Positions 29,142 through 37,416 of a stretch of 64,000 bases of DNA are shown here, in pieces. A program made the translations under genes and the position numbers. Positions within the stretch are counted from its first letter, which is position 1, and every line of letters begins with the position of its first letter. Origin of the DNA: Streptomyces longisporoflavus (GTDB taxonomy: Bacteria > Actinomycetota > Actinomycetes > Streptomycetales > Streptomycetaceae); NCBI RefSeq assembly GCF_014649775.1, contig NZ_BMTR01000003.1, positions 1 to 64,000 on the forward strand, read 5' to 3'. The notes beneath the pieces are model-generated. The model ran no database searches. It worked only from the letters and a program-made list of their open reading frames with translations, and was not told the DNA's origin.

Positions 29142-32030
29142 ATGGGAGCGATAGGTGAGCGGGTGACGCCGCAGGCGAGGCCCGATGTGTCCGTCGTGGT
29201 GATCGTCTACAACGACGCCGAGCGGCTGCCGACCGCCGTACAGTCAGTGCTCGACCAGACGCTGCACGGCGTCGAGATCGTCATCGTCGACGACTGCAGC
29301 ACGGACGACTCGTACGCGACGGCGCAGCGCCTCGCCGCCGAGCACCCCGAGCGCGTGCGGGCCTACCAGCTGCCGGAGAACAGCGGCGCGGGCGGCGAGC
29401 CCCGCAACGTGGGCATCGGATACACCGTCGGCCGCCACGTGATGTTCCTCGACAGCGACGACGTCCTGGAGCGCAACGCCTGCCGCAACCTCCTCGAAGC
29501 CGCCGAGCGCGACGGCTCCGACATCGTCTCCGGGCTCTGCGTACGCCTGTCGATGGACACCCGCAACAAGAAGCGCGACCAGTGGTACCCCTGGCTCTAC
29601 GCCACGACCCGCACCCTGGAGTCGGTCACCGAGCTGCCCGACCTGTTCGTCTGGGACACCCTCTCCACGAACAAGCTCTACCGCCGCGACTTCCTCGTCG
29701 AGAACAGCCTCCGCTTCCCCAAGGGGATGTTCTACGAGGACCTGATGTTCATAGCCGAGGCCTACCTCGCGGCCGAGCGCATCACCCTCATCCCGAACCA
29801 GGTCTACTTCTGGCACGTCCACGAGCGCGCCGCCGCCAAGTCGGTCACCAACCGGCGCCACGAGATGACCAACTTCCGGCACCGCCTGGAGATCCACCGC
29901 AGGATCGACGCGCTGCTCGCGGAGCGCGGCCTCGACGAGCTGCGGCTCTTCAAGGACATCAAGTTCCTCAAGCACGACCTCGTCCTCCACCTGCGCGACC
30001 TGCCGTTCCGCGACGACTCCTACCGGCAGGAGTTCGCCGGACTCGCCCGCGACTATCTCGCCGGTCTCGACCGCGCCGCGTACGACGAGGTGCAGCCCAT
30101 CCAGGCCATCTGCGCCTACCTCCTGGAGCGGGGCGACTGGGCGAACCTGCTGCCCGCCGTCGACACCCTCACCAACCGCGACAAGATCTCCTCGCCGCTC
30201 GCCGAGCGGGACGGCCGCGTGTACTGGTGCGCCGAGCACCTCGACGACCCGTTCGGCCGCAGGGTCCTCGACGTGACCGAGCTCGGCTATCACGGCAAGC
30301 GCTTCGACCAGATGTTCCTGCGCAATGTGCTCACGCGGTACGAGGAGTCGGCGGGCACCGTCCGGATGGCGGGCCGCATCGCCAACCCGCTCGGCATCGT
30401 GGGTCCGGACGCCGCGCTCACCGCCGAGCTGGAGTTCACCGCGCGCCGTCGCAGCCTGCAGTCCTTCCGGTTTCCGGTCTCGGTCGTGCGGTACGAGGGG
30501 GAGGCGGTGACCTGGGAGGCCTCGGTCGACCTCGCCCGGCGGCTGCGTCCGCTCGGCGTCGTCGACGCGGTGTGGGACGTACGCCTGCACCTCACCGCCG
30601 ACGGCGTACGCACCAGGACGCGGCTCACCGCCTGCGACCCGGGGCTCGCCCAGGGGCGGCTCCCGGTGCGGCCGAGGCTGACCCGCCTGGTCGCCGACCA
30701 CATGGAGCCCGAGGTCTCGCAGCGCGGCCACCTCGCGTTCCGGCTCGTCACGAGGGACGCGGCGAGCGGCCGTATCCAGGACCTGGTGGCGCGCGGCACC
30801 CGGGGCGTGCCGGGACGGCTGGCCAAGTCCGGTTTCCGCAGGGCGAAGAAGCTGCGCAAGGATCTCACCTCCGGCAGGAACAAACTGCGCGTGTACGACG
30901 AGGTGTTCAGCCGCCTTCCCGTGCGCAAGGGCACGGTCGTCTTCGAGAGCCACCTCGGCAAGCAGTACAGCGACAGCCCGCGCGCGATCTACGAGGAGAT
31001 GCGGCGCCAGGGTCTCGAATTCGACGCCGTGTGGTCGTATGCCGGGAGTCCCGAGGGCTTCCCCGGGGACGCGACACTGGTGCGGCGCTGGTCGCTGCCT
31101 TACCTGCGGGCCCTGGCGCAGGCCGAGTTCTGGGTCGACAACCAGAGCTACCCCCTCAAGCTCACCAAGCGGCCGGAGACCACGTACATCCAGACCTGGC
31201 ACGGCTCGGCGCTCAAGCGCATGGGCTTCGACGAGCCCGCGTGGAAGCTGCGCGGCAAGGCGCGCCAGGACGAGCAGGAGCGGGTGCTCGGCCGCTTCGA
31301 CCGCTTCCTGATCCGCTCCGAGCACGACGTGCGGACCCTCGCGAAGGCCCTGCGCCTGAAGGAGAAGGTGCTGCTGCGGGTCGGCTACCCGCGCAACGAC
31401 GCACTGGTGCGGGCGAAGCGGCTGGAGGACGCGAGCGGCGTGCGCGAACGCGGGCCGCTGGCAGCCGAACTCGGCATACCCGAGGACAAGCAGGTGCTCC
31501 TCTACGCGCCGACCTTCCGCAGGCACGGCGGACGGCACGGGCGCTTCGCGCTGCCCTTCGACGTCGAGCGTTTCGCGGAGGAGTTCGGCGACCGGTACGT
31601 GCTGCTCGTGCGCTCGCACTACCTCAACCACGTGGTGCTCCCGCCGTCCGTGCGGGGCCGCGTCATCGACGTCTCCGCGCACCACGACGTCACACCGCTC
31701 TACCGGCTCGCCGACGCGATGATCACCGACTACTCCTCCGTGATGTTCGACTACGCCCTCCTCGACCGGCCGATGCTGTTCTTCGTCTACGACTACGAGG
31801 AGTACGTCCACGAGGGCCGGGGCACCTACTTCGACCTGCGGGAACGGGCTCCTGGCCCGGTGGTCGACACCGAGGACGAGCTGTTCGCGGCGCTGAAGGC
31901 GCTGGACGAGCAGGTGCTTGAGTACGGGCCGGCGAGGGCGCGATTCGTGGCCGAGTTCGGCGAGTACGACCGGGGCGATGCCGCCAGGAGCGTCGTCGAT
32001 CAGTTCTTCTCGCACTGGAGCGCCAAGTGA
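29142..32030 (+). CDS. GT2 glycosyltransferase-TagF-like phosphotransferase fusion
   Basis: 962 residues. The N-terminal GT2 domain (about 14-230) has VSVVVIVYNDAERLP and metal-binding DSDD (104-107). A middle beta-rich module (about 400-540; VWDVRLHL) follows. The C-terminal CDP-glycerol glycerophosphotransferase-type domain (about 590-955) has QTWHGSALKRMG (684-695, His687), GYPRND, LVRSHYL and ITDYSSVMFDYA. It likely adds a sugar and a polyol phosphate to a wall teichoic-acid-like polymer at the inner membrane face. The ATG at 29142 has GGAGGG just upstream; the ATG at 29124 is an alternative. Its stop overlaps the following GT4 start (GTGA). Confidence 0.9.
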   Translation: MGAIGERVTPQARPDVSVVVIVYNDAERLPTAVQSVLDQTLHGVEIVIVDDCSTDDSYATAQRLAAEHPERVRAYQLPENSGAGGEPRNVGIGYTVGRHVMFLDSDDVLERNACRNLLEAAERDGSDIVSGLCVRLSMDTRNKKRDQWYPWLYATTRTLESVTELPDLFVWDTLSTNKLYRRDFLVENSLRFPKGMFYEDLMFIAEAYLAAERITLIPNQVYFWHVHERAAAKSVTNRRHEMTNFRHRLEIHRRIDALLAERGLDELRLFKDIKFLKHDLVLHLRDLPFRDDSYRQEFAGLARDYLAGLDRAAYDEVQPIQAICAYLLERGDWANLLPAVDTLTNRDKISSPLAERDGRVYWCAEHLDDPFGRRVLDVTELGYHGKRFDQMFLRNVLTRYEESAGTVRMAGRIANPLGIVGPDAALTAELEFTARRRSLQSFRFPVSVVRYEGEAVTWEASVDLARRLRPLGVVDAVWDVRLHLTADGVRTRTRLTACDPGLAQGRLPVRPRLTRLVADHMEPEVSQRGHLAFRLVTRDAASGRIQDLVARGTRGVPGRLAKSGFRRAKKLRKDLTSGRNKLRVYDEVFSRLPVRKGTVVFESHLGKQYSDSPRAIYEEMRRQGLEFDAVWSYAGSPEGFPGDATLVRRWSLPYLRALAQAEFWVDNQSYPLKLTKRPETTYIQTWHGSALKRMGFDEPAWKLRGKARQDEQERVLGRFDRFLIRSEHDVRTLAKALRLKEKVLLRVGYPRNDALVRAKRLEDASGVRERGPLAAELGIPEDKQVLLYAPTFRRHGGRHGRFALPFDVERFAEEFGDRYVLLVRSHYLNHVVLPPSVRGRVIDVSAHHDVTPLYRLADAMITDYSSVMFDYALLDRPMLFFVYDYEEYVHEGRGTYFDLRERAPGPVVDTEDELFAALKALDEQVLEYGPARARFVAEFGEYDRGDAARSVVDQFFSHWSAK

Positions 32031-33211
32031 GTCAGACAGTGAGCGAGGCAGCGAGCCCGACGGCGCAGCGGACACGCGACATCTTCTTCGTCTCCAACAG
32101 CGTCAACGAGCTGGGCGGGATCACCAGTTGGTCCCACCAGATGGCCGGACTCTTCGCCGGGCGCGGCCACCGCGTGCACGTCATCGGCATCACCGAGCCC
32201 GGCGAACCGCAGGACATCGGCACGGACCTGCCCTACCCCACCACGACCCTGTACGACGAGCATCCGCCGCGCGTCGGACCGGCGCGCGGCATCAAGGGGC
32301 GGCTCAACGTGGCCGAGCGCAGGCTGCGCGCGCGGCGCGAGCGGGGCATGCACGAGCAGGCCGCCAAGCTGACCGCGCTGTTCGCGCAGGCAGGACCCGG
32401 CGCCGTCGTCATCGTCACGCAGGTGTGGGCGATGGAGTGGGTCGAACTGGCCGACACCAGCGGCCTGTTGGTCATCGGCATGAGCCATGAGTCGTTCGGC
32501 TACTCGCAGGCGTCCTCGCGCGGCGCGCGCGTGCGCAAGCACTACAAGGACATCGACCGGATGCTCGCGCTGACCCGCGAGGACGCCGATCTGTGGATCA
32601 GACGCGGCCTGAACAACGCGTCCTTCATGCCGAACCCGCTGCCGTTCATGCCCGAGGTGCCCTCGCGGCGCACCGAGAAGATCGTCACCAGCATCGGCAG
32701 GCTGCACGACCAGAAGGGCATCGACATGCTCCTGGACACCTGGGCGGAGGTCGCGCCGCTGCACCCGGACTGGAAGCTGCGGATCTATGGCTCCGGCGAG
32801 GACGAGGAGCAGCTCAAGAAGCAGTGCACCGCCCTCGGCCTCGACGGCTCCGTGGAATGGATGGGACGGACGAGCGACGTTCCGGGCGCGCTGCGGGGCG
32901 GATCGGTGTTCGTGCAGTCGTCACGGGGCGAGGGCTTCCCGCTCGCGCTGATGGAGGCGATGGCCACGGCGGTGCCGTGCGCCGCGTTCGACTGCGCGCC
33001 GGGCGTGCACGAGATCGTCCGGGACGGGGAGGACGGGCTGCTCGCGCGGCTCGGCAACACCGGTGAACTGGCGCGCAGGCTGGACACGTTGATGTCCGAC
33101 AAGGAGCTGCGGGACCGGATGGGGGAGCTGGCCAGGGTGAACATCCAGCGCTACACGACCGAGGCGGTCGTGCGGCGGTGGGAGGAGCTTTTCCTCTTCC
33201 TGGAGCGGTGA
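32027..33211 (+). CDS. GT4 family glycosyltransferase
   Basis: 394 residues from a GTG overlapping the previous stop by four bases, so the two are translated together. GT-B fold: the N-terminal acceptor domain contains VNELGGITSWSHQMAGLFAGRGHRV (the GG loop), and the C-terminal donor domain has IVTSIGRLHDQKGIDMLLDTW and the E-x7-E motif SRGEGFPLALMEAMA. It is a retaining transferase using a nucleotide sugar. Coupling to the GT2-TagF fusion suggests it acts on the same polymer. Donor and acceptor are unknown. Confidence 0.92.
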   Translation: MSQTVSEAASPTAQRTRDIFFVSNSVNELGGITSWSHQMAGLFAGRGHRVHVIGITEPGEPQDIGTDLPYPTTTLYDEHPPRVGPARGIKGRLNVAERRLRARRERGMHEQAAKLTALFAQAGPGAVVIVTQVWAMEWVELADTSGLLVIGMSHESFGYSQASSRGARVRKHYKDIDRMLALTREDADLWIRRGLNNASFMPNPLPFMPEVPSRRTEKIVTSIGRLHDQKGIDMLLDTWAEVAPLHPDWKLRIYGSGEDEEQLKKQCTALGLDGSVEWMGRTSDVPGALRGGSVFVQSSRGEGFPLALMEAMATAVPCAAFDCAPGVHEIVRDGEDGLLARLGNTGELARRLDTLMSDKELRDRMGELARVNIQRYTTEAVVRRWEELFLFLER

Positions 33212-33248
33212 GTTGGCTTCCGGGCGGTGGGTTGGCTTCCGGGCGGTG
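33212..33248. repeat. Two tandem 18-bp repeats between convergent genes
   Basis: GTTGGCTTCCGGGCGGTG occurs at 33212-33229 and 33231-33248, perfect and one base apart. It fills the 41-base gap between the convergent GT4 and ABC-ATPase genes. No terminator hairpin is evident here. Confidence 0.9.
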
Positions 33249-33252
33249 AGGG

Positions 33253-34092
33253 TTATTTCTTGCCGCCCGTGAAGCGCTCGTACTCCTTCAGGACGTCCGC
33301 CGTCGGGCCGTCCATGCGCAGCTCGCCGTGCTCCAGCCAGAGCACGCGCTCGCAGGTGTCGCGGATCGACTTGTTGTTGTGGCTGACCAGGAAGACCGTG
33401 CCCGCGCGCTTGCGCAGCTCGCGGATGCGGGCCTCCGAGCGCTTCTGGAAGGAGCGGTCGCCGGTCGCGAGTGCCTCGTCGATGAGCAGTACGTCGTGGT
33501 CCTTGGCGGAGCCGATGGAGAAGCGCAGACGGGCCGCCATGCCGGAGGAGTACGTGCGCATGGGCAGCGTGATGAAATCGCCCTTCTCGTTGATGCCGGA
33601 GAAGTCGACGATCTCCTGGTAGCGCTCCTGCACCTGCTGCGGGGACATCCCCATCGCCAGGCCGCCGAGGCGGACGTTGCGCTCGCCGGTCAGGTCGTTC
33701 ATCAGGGCCGCGTTCACGCCGAGCAGTGAGGGCTGGCCGTCGGTGAAGATGCGGCCGTTCTCGACGGGAAGGAGCCCCGCGATCGCCTTCAGGAGGGTCG
33801 ACTTGCCCGAGCCGTTCGTGCCGATCAGGCCGATGGCCTCGCCCTTGCGGGCGGTGAAGGAGACCTTCTTGACGGCGTGCACCTTGCGTACGCCGGATTC
33901 TTCGCGGGCCTTGCCGCGCTTGAGGATGCGGGTGAGTGCGGCGGTCGCGCTGCCGCGGCCGGAGGGGGAGCCGGCGCCGTGCACCCGGTAGACGATGTCG
34001 ACTTCGTCGACGATGACCGTGGGGGCGGGGGTGTGGGTGGGGGTGGGCGCCGGGTGATCGGTCGCTGTGGTGGTTGCTGTCGTCTCAGCCAC
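33253..34092 (-). CDS. Polysaccharide/teichoic acid ABC exporter, ATP-binding protein (TagH-like)
   Basis: 279 residues from a GTG with AGAGGAG ten bases upstream. Walker A is GTNGSGKST (91-99), signature YSSGM (181-185), Walker B VLLIDEA (201-207), with H-loop VSHNN. The family pattern (VDEVDIVYRVHG... ALMNDLTGERNVRLGGLAMG) is that of TagH/Wzt ATPases. It lacks the C-terminal sugar-binding domain of Wzt, as in TagH. It overlaps the permease gene by eight bases. Together they should flip an undecaprenyl-linked polymer across the membrane. The first ~25 residues are Pro/Thr-rich. Confidence 0.93.
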   Translation of the reverse strand: MAETTATTTATDHPAPTPTHTPAPTVIVDEVDIVYRVHGAGSPSGRGSATAALTRILKRGKAREESGVRKVHAVKKVSFTARKGEAIGLIGTNGSGKSTLLKAIAGLLPVENGRIFTDGQPSLLGVNAALMNDLTGERNVRLGGLAMGMSPQQVQERYQEIVDFSGINEKGDFITLPMRTYSSGMAARLRFSIGSAKDHDVLLIDEALATGDRSFQKRSEARIRELRKRAGTVFLVSHNNKSIRDTCERVLWLEHGELRMDGPTADVLKEYERFTGGKK

Positions 34093-35020
34093 GGCCGTAC
34101 GTCTCCTCTGCCTTCCAGAAGTAGATGAACCCGCCGACTCCGGCGAGCAGCGCCCAGCCGATGGCCCAGGCCCAGGCGAGATGCGGGAGCTGGTCCCAGT
34201 GGAAGCTGTCGATGAGCGCGAAGCGCATCAGGTCGATGTAGATGGCGGCGGGATTGCACTCCAGGAGGACCTGGAGCACGTGCGGCAGGTGCTGGTCCTT
34301 GAGGACCGCGTCGATGCTCCACATCACGCCGGACACGTACATCCACGTACGCAGTACGAACGGCATCAGCTGGGCGATGTCCGGGGTCTTGCTGCCCAGA
34401 CGGGCCATGACGAGGGCCAGACCCGTGTTGAACATGAACTGAAGGACCAGGACCGGGACCACCAGGAACCAGGACAGCGTCGGCGGGACGCCGAAGCAGA
34501 GCAGGATCACGACCAGCGCGCCCATGGAGAACAGGAGCTGCTGGAGCTGCTGGAGGCTGAACGAGATCGGCAGCGCGGCCCGCGGGAAGTGCAGGGCACG
34601 GACCAGGCCGAGGTTGCCGGCGATGGCGCGGGTGCCGGCCATCACCGAGCTCTGCGTGAACGTGAAGATGAAGACGCCGGTGACCAGGAACGGGACGTAG
34701 TCGGGGACGTCGTGCCTGGTGTTCATCAGCAGGCCGAAGATGAAGTAGTAGACCGCCGCGTTCAGGAGCGGCGTCATCACCTGCCAGACCTGGCCCAGCT
34801 TCGCCTGGCTGTACTGGGCGGTGAGCTTGGCGGTCGCGAAGGCGGTGATGAAGTGGCGGCGCTGCCACAGCTGCCGGACGTACCCGGGGAGCGTGGGGCG
34901 GGCGCCGCTGACGGTCAGGCCGTGCAGGGCGGCGAGCTCGGCGGGGTCGGGTGCGGCGGCCGCGGGGCGGTGCGGTGCCGGTGGGGCGTCGAGGACCTGA
35001 CTCACGTCCGCTGCTTTCAC
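34085..35020 (-). CDS. Polysaccharide/teichoic acid ABC exporter, permease (TagG-like)
   Basis: 311 residues, an ABC-2 type permease with six predicted helices after a ~55-residue cytoplasmic N-terminus. QYSQAKLGQVWQVMTPLLNAAVYYFIFGLLMNTR is the typical TagG/Wzm first-helix region. With the overlapping ATPase gene it forms the exporter for the glycopolymer made by the neighbouring transferases. The start is uncertain: GTG at 35020, or GTG at 35005 (VSQVLDAPPA), neither with a strong ribosome site. Three 17-bp repeats lie 34-84 bases upstream of it, shared with the divergent tetR promoter. Confidence 0.92.
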   Translation of the reverse strand: MKAADVSQVLDAPPAPHRPAAAAPDPAELAALHGLTVSGARPTLPGYVRQLWQRRHFITAFATAKLTAQYSQAKLGQVWQVMTPLLNAAVYYFIFGLLMNTRHDVPDYVPFLVTGVFIFTFTQSSVMAGTRAIAGNLGLVRALHFPRAALPISFSLQQLQQLLFSMGALVVILLCFGVPPTLSWFLVVPVLVLQFMFNTGLALVMARLGSKTPDIAQLMPFVLRTWMYVSGVMWSIDAVLKDQHLPHVLQVLLECNPAAIYIDLMRFALIDSFHWDQLPHLAWAWAIGWALLAGVGGFIYFWKAEETYGRG

Positions 35021-35053
35021 TCGGGAGCCGTGGGGTGCGAATGTTCCGGACTT

Positions 35054-35104
35054 GTCCGTGCCGGACCTACGTCCGCGCCGAACCTACGTCCGTGCCGGAT
35101 TTAC
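35054..35104. repeat. Three in-phase 17-bp repeats in the tagG-tetR divergent promoter
   Basis: GTCCGTGCCGGACCTAC (35054-35070), GTCCGCGCCGAACCTAC (35071-35087) and GTCCGTGCCGGATTTAC (35088-35104) follow each other with no gap and two or three differences each. The array sits between the exporter permease gene and the divergent TetR gene, so it is a likely regulator-binding array. The period of 17 is not a whole number of helical turns. Confidence 0.85.
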
Positions 35105-35116
35105 GTCGGGACGGGT

Positions 35117-35182
35117 CCGTATCGTCGCTACGTCGAGAGTAGGACCAAGCGACGTCGGAACGCAACCGTATCGTCGTCACGT
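35117..35182. promoter_or_regulatory. Pair of 17-bp direct repeats, candidate TetR operators
   Basis: CCGTATCGTCGCTACGT (35117-35133) and CCGTATCGTCGTCACGT (35166-35182) differ at two positions and start 49 bp apart. The second copy ends just before the tetR -10 box, so a bound protein there would block tetR transcription. Autoregulation by the TetR protein is the natural inference. Confidence 0.5.
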
Positions 35183-35183
35183 T

Positions 35184-35189
35184 CTATGC
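35184..35189 (+). promoter_or_regulatory. -10 box of the TetR gene (leaderless)
   Basis: TATGCT ends seven bases before the ATG at 35197, and there is no ribosome site. A leaderless tetR mRNA is predicted. Confidence 0.55.
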
Positions 35190-35196
35190 TGTCCGT

Positions 35197-35829
35197 ATGA
35201 CGACGAGCAGGCCAGGAGATGAACAACCGCCCGGGCAGCCGCGCCGCAGGGCGCCCGCCGGGGCCGCGGTGCTCCGCGAGGACGTGACCGAGGCCATCCG
35301 GGCGGCCGTCTTCGAGGAGCTTGCGGCGGTCGGGTACGCGCGCATGTCCATCGAGGGCATCGCGCGCCGCGCGGGCGTCGGCAAGACCGCGGTCTACCGC
35401 CGCTGGCGCTCCAAGCTGCATCTCGTGCTCGACCTGGTGTCGGCGATAGCGGTCCAGGGCCTGCCGACGCCGGACACCGGCTCCCTGGAGGGAGATCTGC
35501 GGCTCCTGTACGAGGTGACGTCGCGTGCCCTGCGCCATCCCGTGGCCTCGCAGGTGATCCCGGATCTGCAGGCGGAGGCGGCACGCAACCCGGAGATCGC
35601 GGAAGCGCTGCAGAAGGCGCTGCGGGAGGGGCAGCACGGGGTGGCGAACGGCATCGTGCGGGCCGCCGTCGCGCGGGGCGAGGTGCGGGACGGGGTCGAC
35701 GAGGACCTCGCCCTCGACCTGGTGTCGGGGCCGCTCTACTGGCGGTCCGTGGTGGTGCGGGCCGAGCTGCCCAAGGGATACCTGGGCAGCCTCGCCGCGG
35801 CTACGGGGGCGGCGCTGCGGGCGTTGTGA
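35197..35829 (+). CDS. TetR/AcrR family transcriptional regulator
   Basis: 210 residues. The N-terminal DNA-binding domain (about 30-78) has the TetR helix-turn-helix MSIEGIARRAGVGKTAVYRRWRSK. The C-terminal ligand-binding domain (VTSRALRHPVASQVIPDLQAEAARNPEIAEAL...) fits the TetR_C type found with multidrug or envelope genes. It is divergent from the TagGH-like exporter, and repeats in the shared 176-base gap are likely its operators, so it probably represses itself and perhaps the exporter. The ligand is unknown. Confidence 0.93.
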   Translation: MTTSRPGDEQPPGQPRRRAPAGAAVLREDVTEAIRAAVFEELAAVGYARMSIEGIARRAGVGKTAVYRRWRSKLHLVLDLVSAIAVQGLPTPDTGSLEGDLRLLYEVTSRALRHPVASQVIPDLQAEAARNPEIAEALQKALREGQHGVANGIVRAAVARGEVRDGVDEDLALDLVSGPLYWRSVVVRAELPKGYLGSLAAATGAALRAL

Positions 35830-35868
35830 GTCCGGGCTCGGGGCTGCTCAAGGCTCTGAGTACCGGGC

Positions 35869-36039
35869 TCAGGGCTGGGGGTGCCGCTCCCGCATCAGGA
35901 ACAGGGCCGTGCCGGAACCGAGCGTGGCGACGCCGGTGCAGACGCTGATCAGGACCTGCTGCACGCCGTCGAAGGCGAAGCTGGTGGAGACGTTGGCGAC
36001 GAGGGCGATCGCGAGGACGAGCCAGAGCATGGCCTTCAT
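35869..36039 (-). CDS. 56-residue two-helix membrane protein
   Basis: The frame on the minus strand has an ATG at 36039 with GAAAGG five bases upstream and a TGA at 35869-35871. The product has two hydrophobic segments (about 3-15 and 28-48) joined by STSFAFDGVQQ, and ends in a charged LMRERHPQP tail. I recall similar short proteins in other Streptomyces but no assigned function. It is divergent from the histidine kinase gene and convergent with tetR. The shared upstream region holds the 18-bp palindrome, so it may belong to the same regulon. Real coding is supported by the ribosome site and membrane-protein character. Confidence 0.7.
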   Translation of the reverse strand: MKAMLWLVLAIALVANVSTSFAFDGVQQVLISVCTGVATLGSGTALFLMRERHPQP

Positions 36040-36166
36040 GGCGGGCCTTTCGGTGTGGTGTGTGGTGGGTGGTGTGCGGGACGCGGTGCGCGGTGTGCGA
36101 TGTGCGGTGTGATCAACTCTCCCGGAGCGCGTACGGATTGACGATGGTGCGTTCTCCCGGGCCGGG

Positions 36167-36184
36167 GGTGTAGCGCGCTACACC
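36167..36184. promoter_or_regulatory. 18-bp palindrome upstream of the histidine kinase gene
   Basis: GGTGTAGCGCGCTACACC is a perfect palindrome. Its last base is exactly 45 bases before the TAGCCT -10 box of the kinase gene. A near-copy with the same spacing precedes the ABC transporter operon at 41687-41704, so both are likely binding sites for the response regulator encoded at 37404. Confidence 0.75.
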
Positions 36185-36229
36185 ATCCGCCGGGGAGCGG
36201 CCTCGCCCGCGTGTGCGAGCGGGGTCGCA

Positions 36230-36235
36230 TAGCCT
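36230..36235 (+). promoter_or_regulatory. -10 box of the histidine kinase gene (leaderless)
   Basis: TAGCCT fits TANNNT and ends eight bases before the ATG at 36244. No ribosome site precedes that ATG. The -35 region is unremarkable, in keeping with an activator-dependent promoter. Confidence 0.6.
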
Positions 36236-36243
36236 CGTGACCC

Positions 36244-37416
36244 ATGACCATGCGGGAGACGCTGCGGCGTACGGAACGTGCCCTGGAGCATCTGGGCGTG
36301 GCGGCGCTGCTCTCCCTGGCTTCGTACCTCTTCGTCGGAGTCATCCTCCTCACCCTCGTCCTGATGCTCACTGTCGTCGGCGCGGGTGTCATGCCCGAGA
36401 CGGTCCTCATGCTGCGCCGGATGGCCGGCTTCAAGCGGCGCCGCGTCGCCCTCTGGACGGGCAGGGAGATCCCCGAGGCGTACGTGCCGCTGACCGGCAC
36501 GCTCGGCCGGCGGGTACGGGCGGGGGTCACGGACCCGGCGACGTACCGCGATCTGCGCTGGCTCGGCCTGCACTTCGTCTACGGCTGGCTGCTCCTTTAC
36601 GTCGCGCTGCCGGTGTTCATCGTCGGGATGCTGGTCGACGGCGTGTGGTGCGGGCTGCTCGGCCGCCGGGCGGTGGTGCTTCCGCTGGTGGCGCGTATCG
36701 CCGATCTGGAGGCGGCCTGGTCGGGGGCGCTGCTGCGGGCCTCACCGGAGGCGGAGCGCGCCGCGCGGCTCACCGAGCGGGTCGAGGAGCTGACCGTCAC
36801 GCGGGCCGGCGCCGTCGCCGCGCACGGGGCCGAACTGCGGCGCATCGAAAGGGACTTGCACGACGGTACGCAGGCGCGGCTCGTCGCGATGTCGATGCGG
36901 GTGGGGCTCGCGCGGCGGGCCTTCGACAAGGACCCCGAGACGGCGCGGCAACTCCTCGCCGACGCGCAGGACCAGGCCGACGAGGCGCTGACCGAACTCC
37001 GGCATGTCGTGCGCGGGATTCATCCGCCGATCCTGACGGACCGGGGTCTGGTCGGTGCGGTGCGTGCGCTCGCCGCGAGCAGCGGGCTCGATGTGGCGGT
37101 GCGGGCGGAGGGCGTCGACGAGGGGGCGCGGGCGCCCGCCGCCGTGGAGGCGGCGGCGTACTTCGTGATCGCGGAGGCGCTGACCAACGCGGCCAAGCAC
37201 AGCGGTGCGCGGAAGGCCGCGGTGGAACTTTCGCGTACGGGCGGGATGTTGAGGATCTCGGTATGTGACGAGGGGCGGGGCGGGGCCGACGACTCGGGCG
37301 GCAGTGGGCTGCCCGGGATGCGGCGCAGGGTCGCCGCGCTCGACGGGACCGTGGAAGTGGTGAGCCCCGTCGGGGGGCCGACCGTGATCGAAGTGGAGCT
37401 GCCGTGCGCGTGGTGA
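36244..37416 (+). CDS. NarL-type sensor histidine kinase
   Basis: 390 residues. The N-terminal membrane sensor domain has hydrophobic segments at about 18-50 and 107-136, with VALWTGREIPEAYVPL between, typical of the actinobacterial Sensor domain. The HisKA_3 H-box is RRIERDLHDGTQARLVAMSM with H206, followed by an HATPase domain (AYFVIAEALTNAAKHS; GSGLPGMRRRVAALDG). It overlaps the response regulator gene by 13 bases and is its cognate kinase. The promoter carries the 18-bp palindrome, suggesting autoregulation. The signal is unknown; the linked ABC transporter suggests envelope or antibiotic stress. Confidence 0.94.
   Translation: MTMRETLRRTERALEHLGVAALLSLASYLFVGVILLTLVLMLTVVGAGVMPETVLMLRRMAGFKRRRVALWTGREIPEAYVPLTGTLGRRVRAGVTDPATYRDLRWLGLHFVYGWLLLYVALPVFIVGMLVDGVWCGLLGRRAVVLPLVARIADLEAAWSGALLRASPEAERAARLTERVEELTVTRAGAVAAHGAELRRIERDLHDGTQARLVAMSMRVGLARRAFDKDPETARQLLADAQDQADEALTELRHVVRGIHPPILTDRGLVGAVRALAASSGLDVAVRAEGVDEGARAPAAVEAAAYFVIAEALTNAAKHSGARKAAVELSRTGGMLRISVCDEGRGGADDSGGSGLPGMRRRVAALDGTVEVVSPVGGPTVIEVELPCAW

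Noticed and set aside
36597..37200. Antisense genes within the kinase gene
   Set aside because: Minus-strand frames here are composition shadows of a clear histidine kinase.
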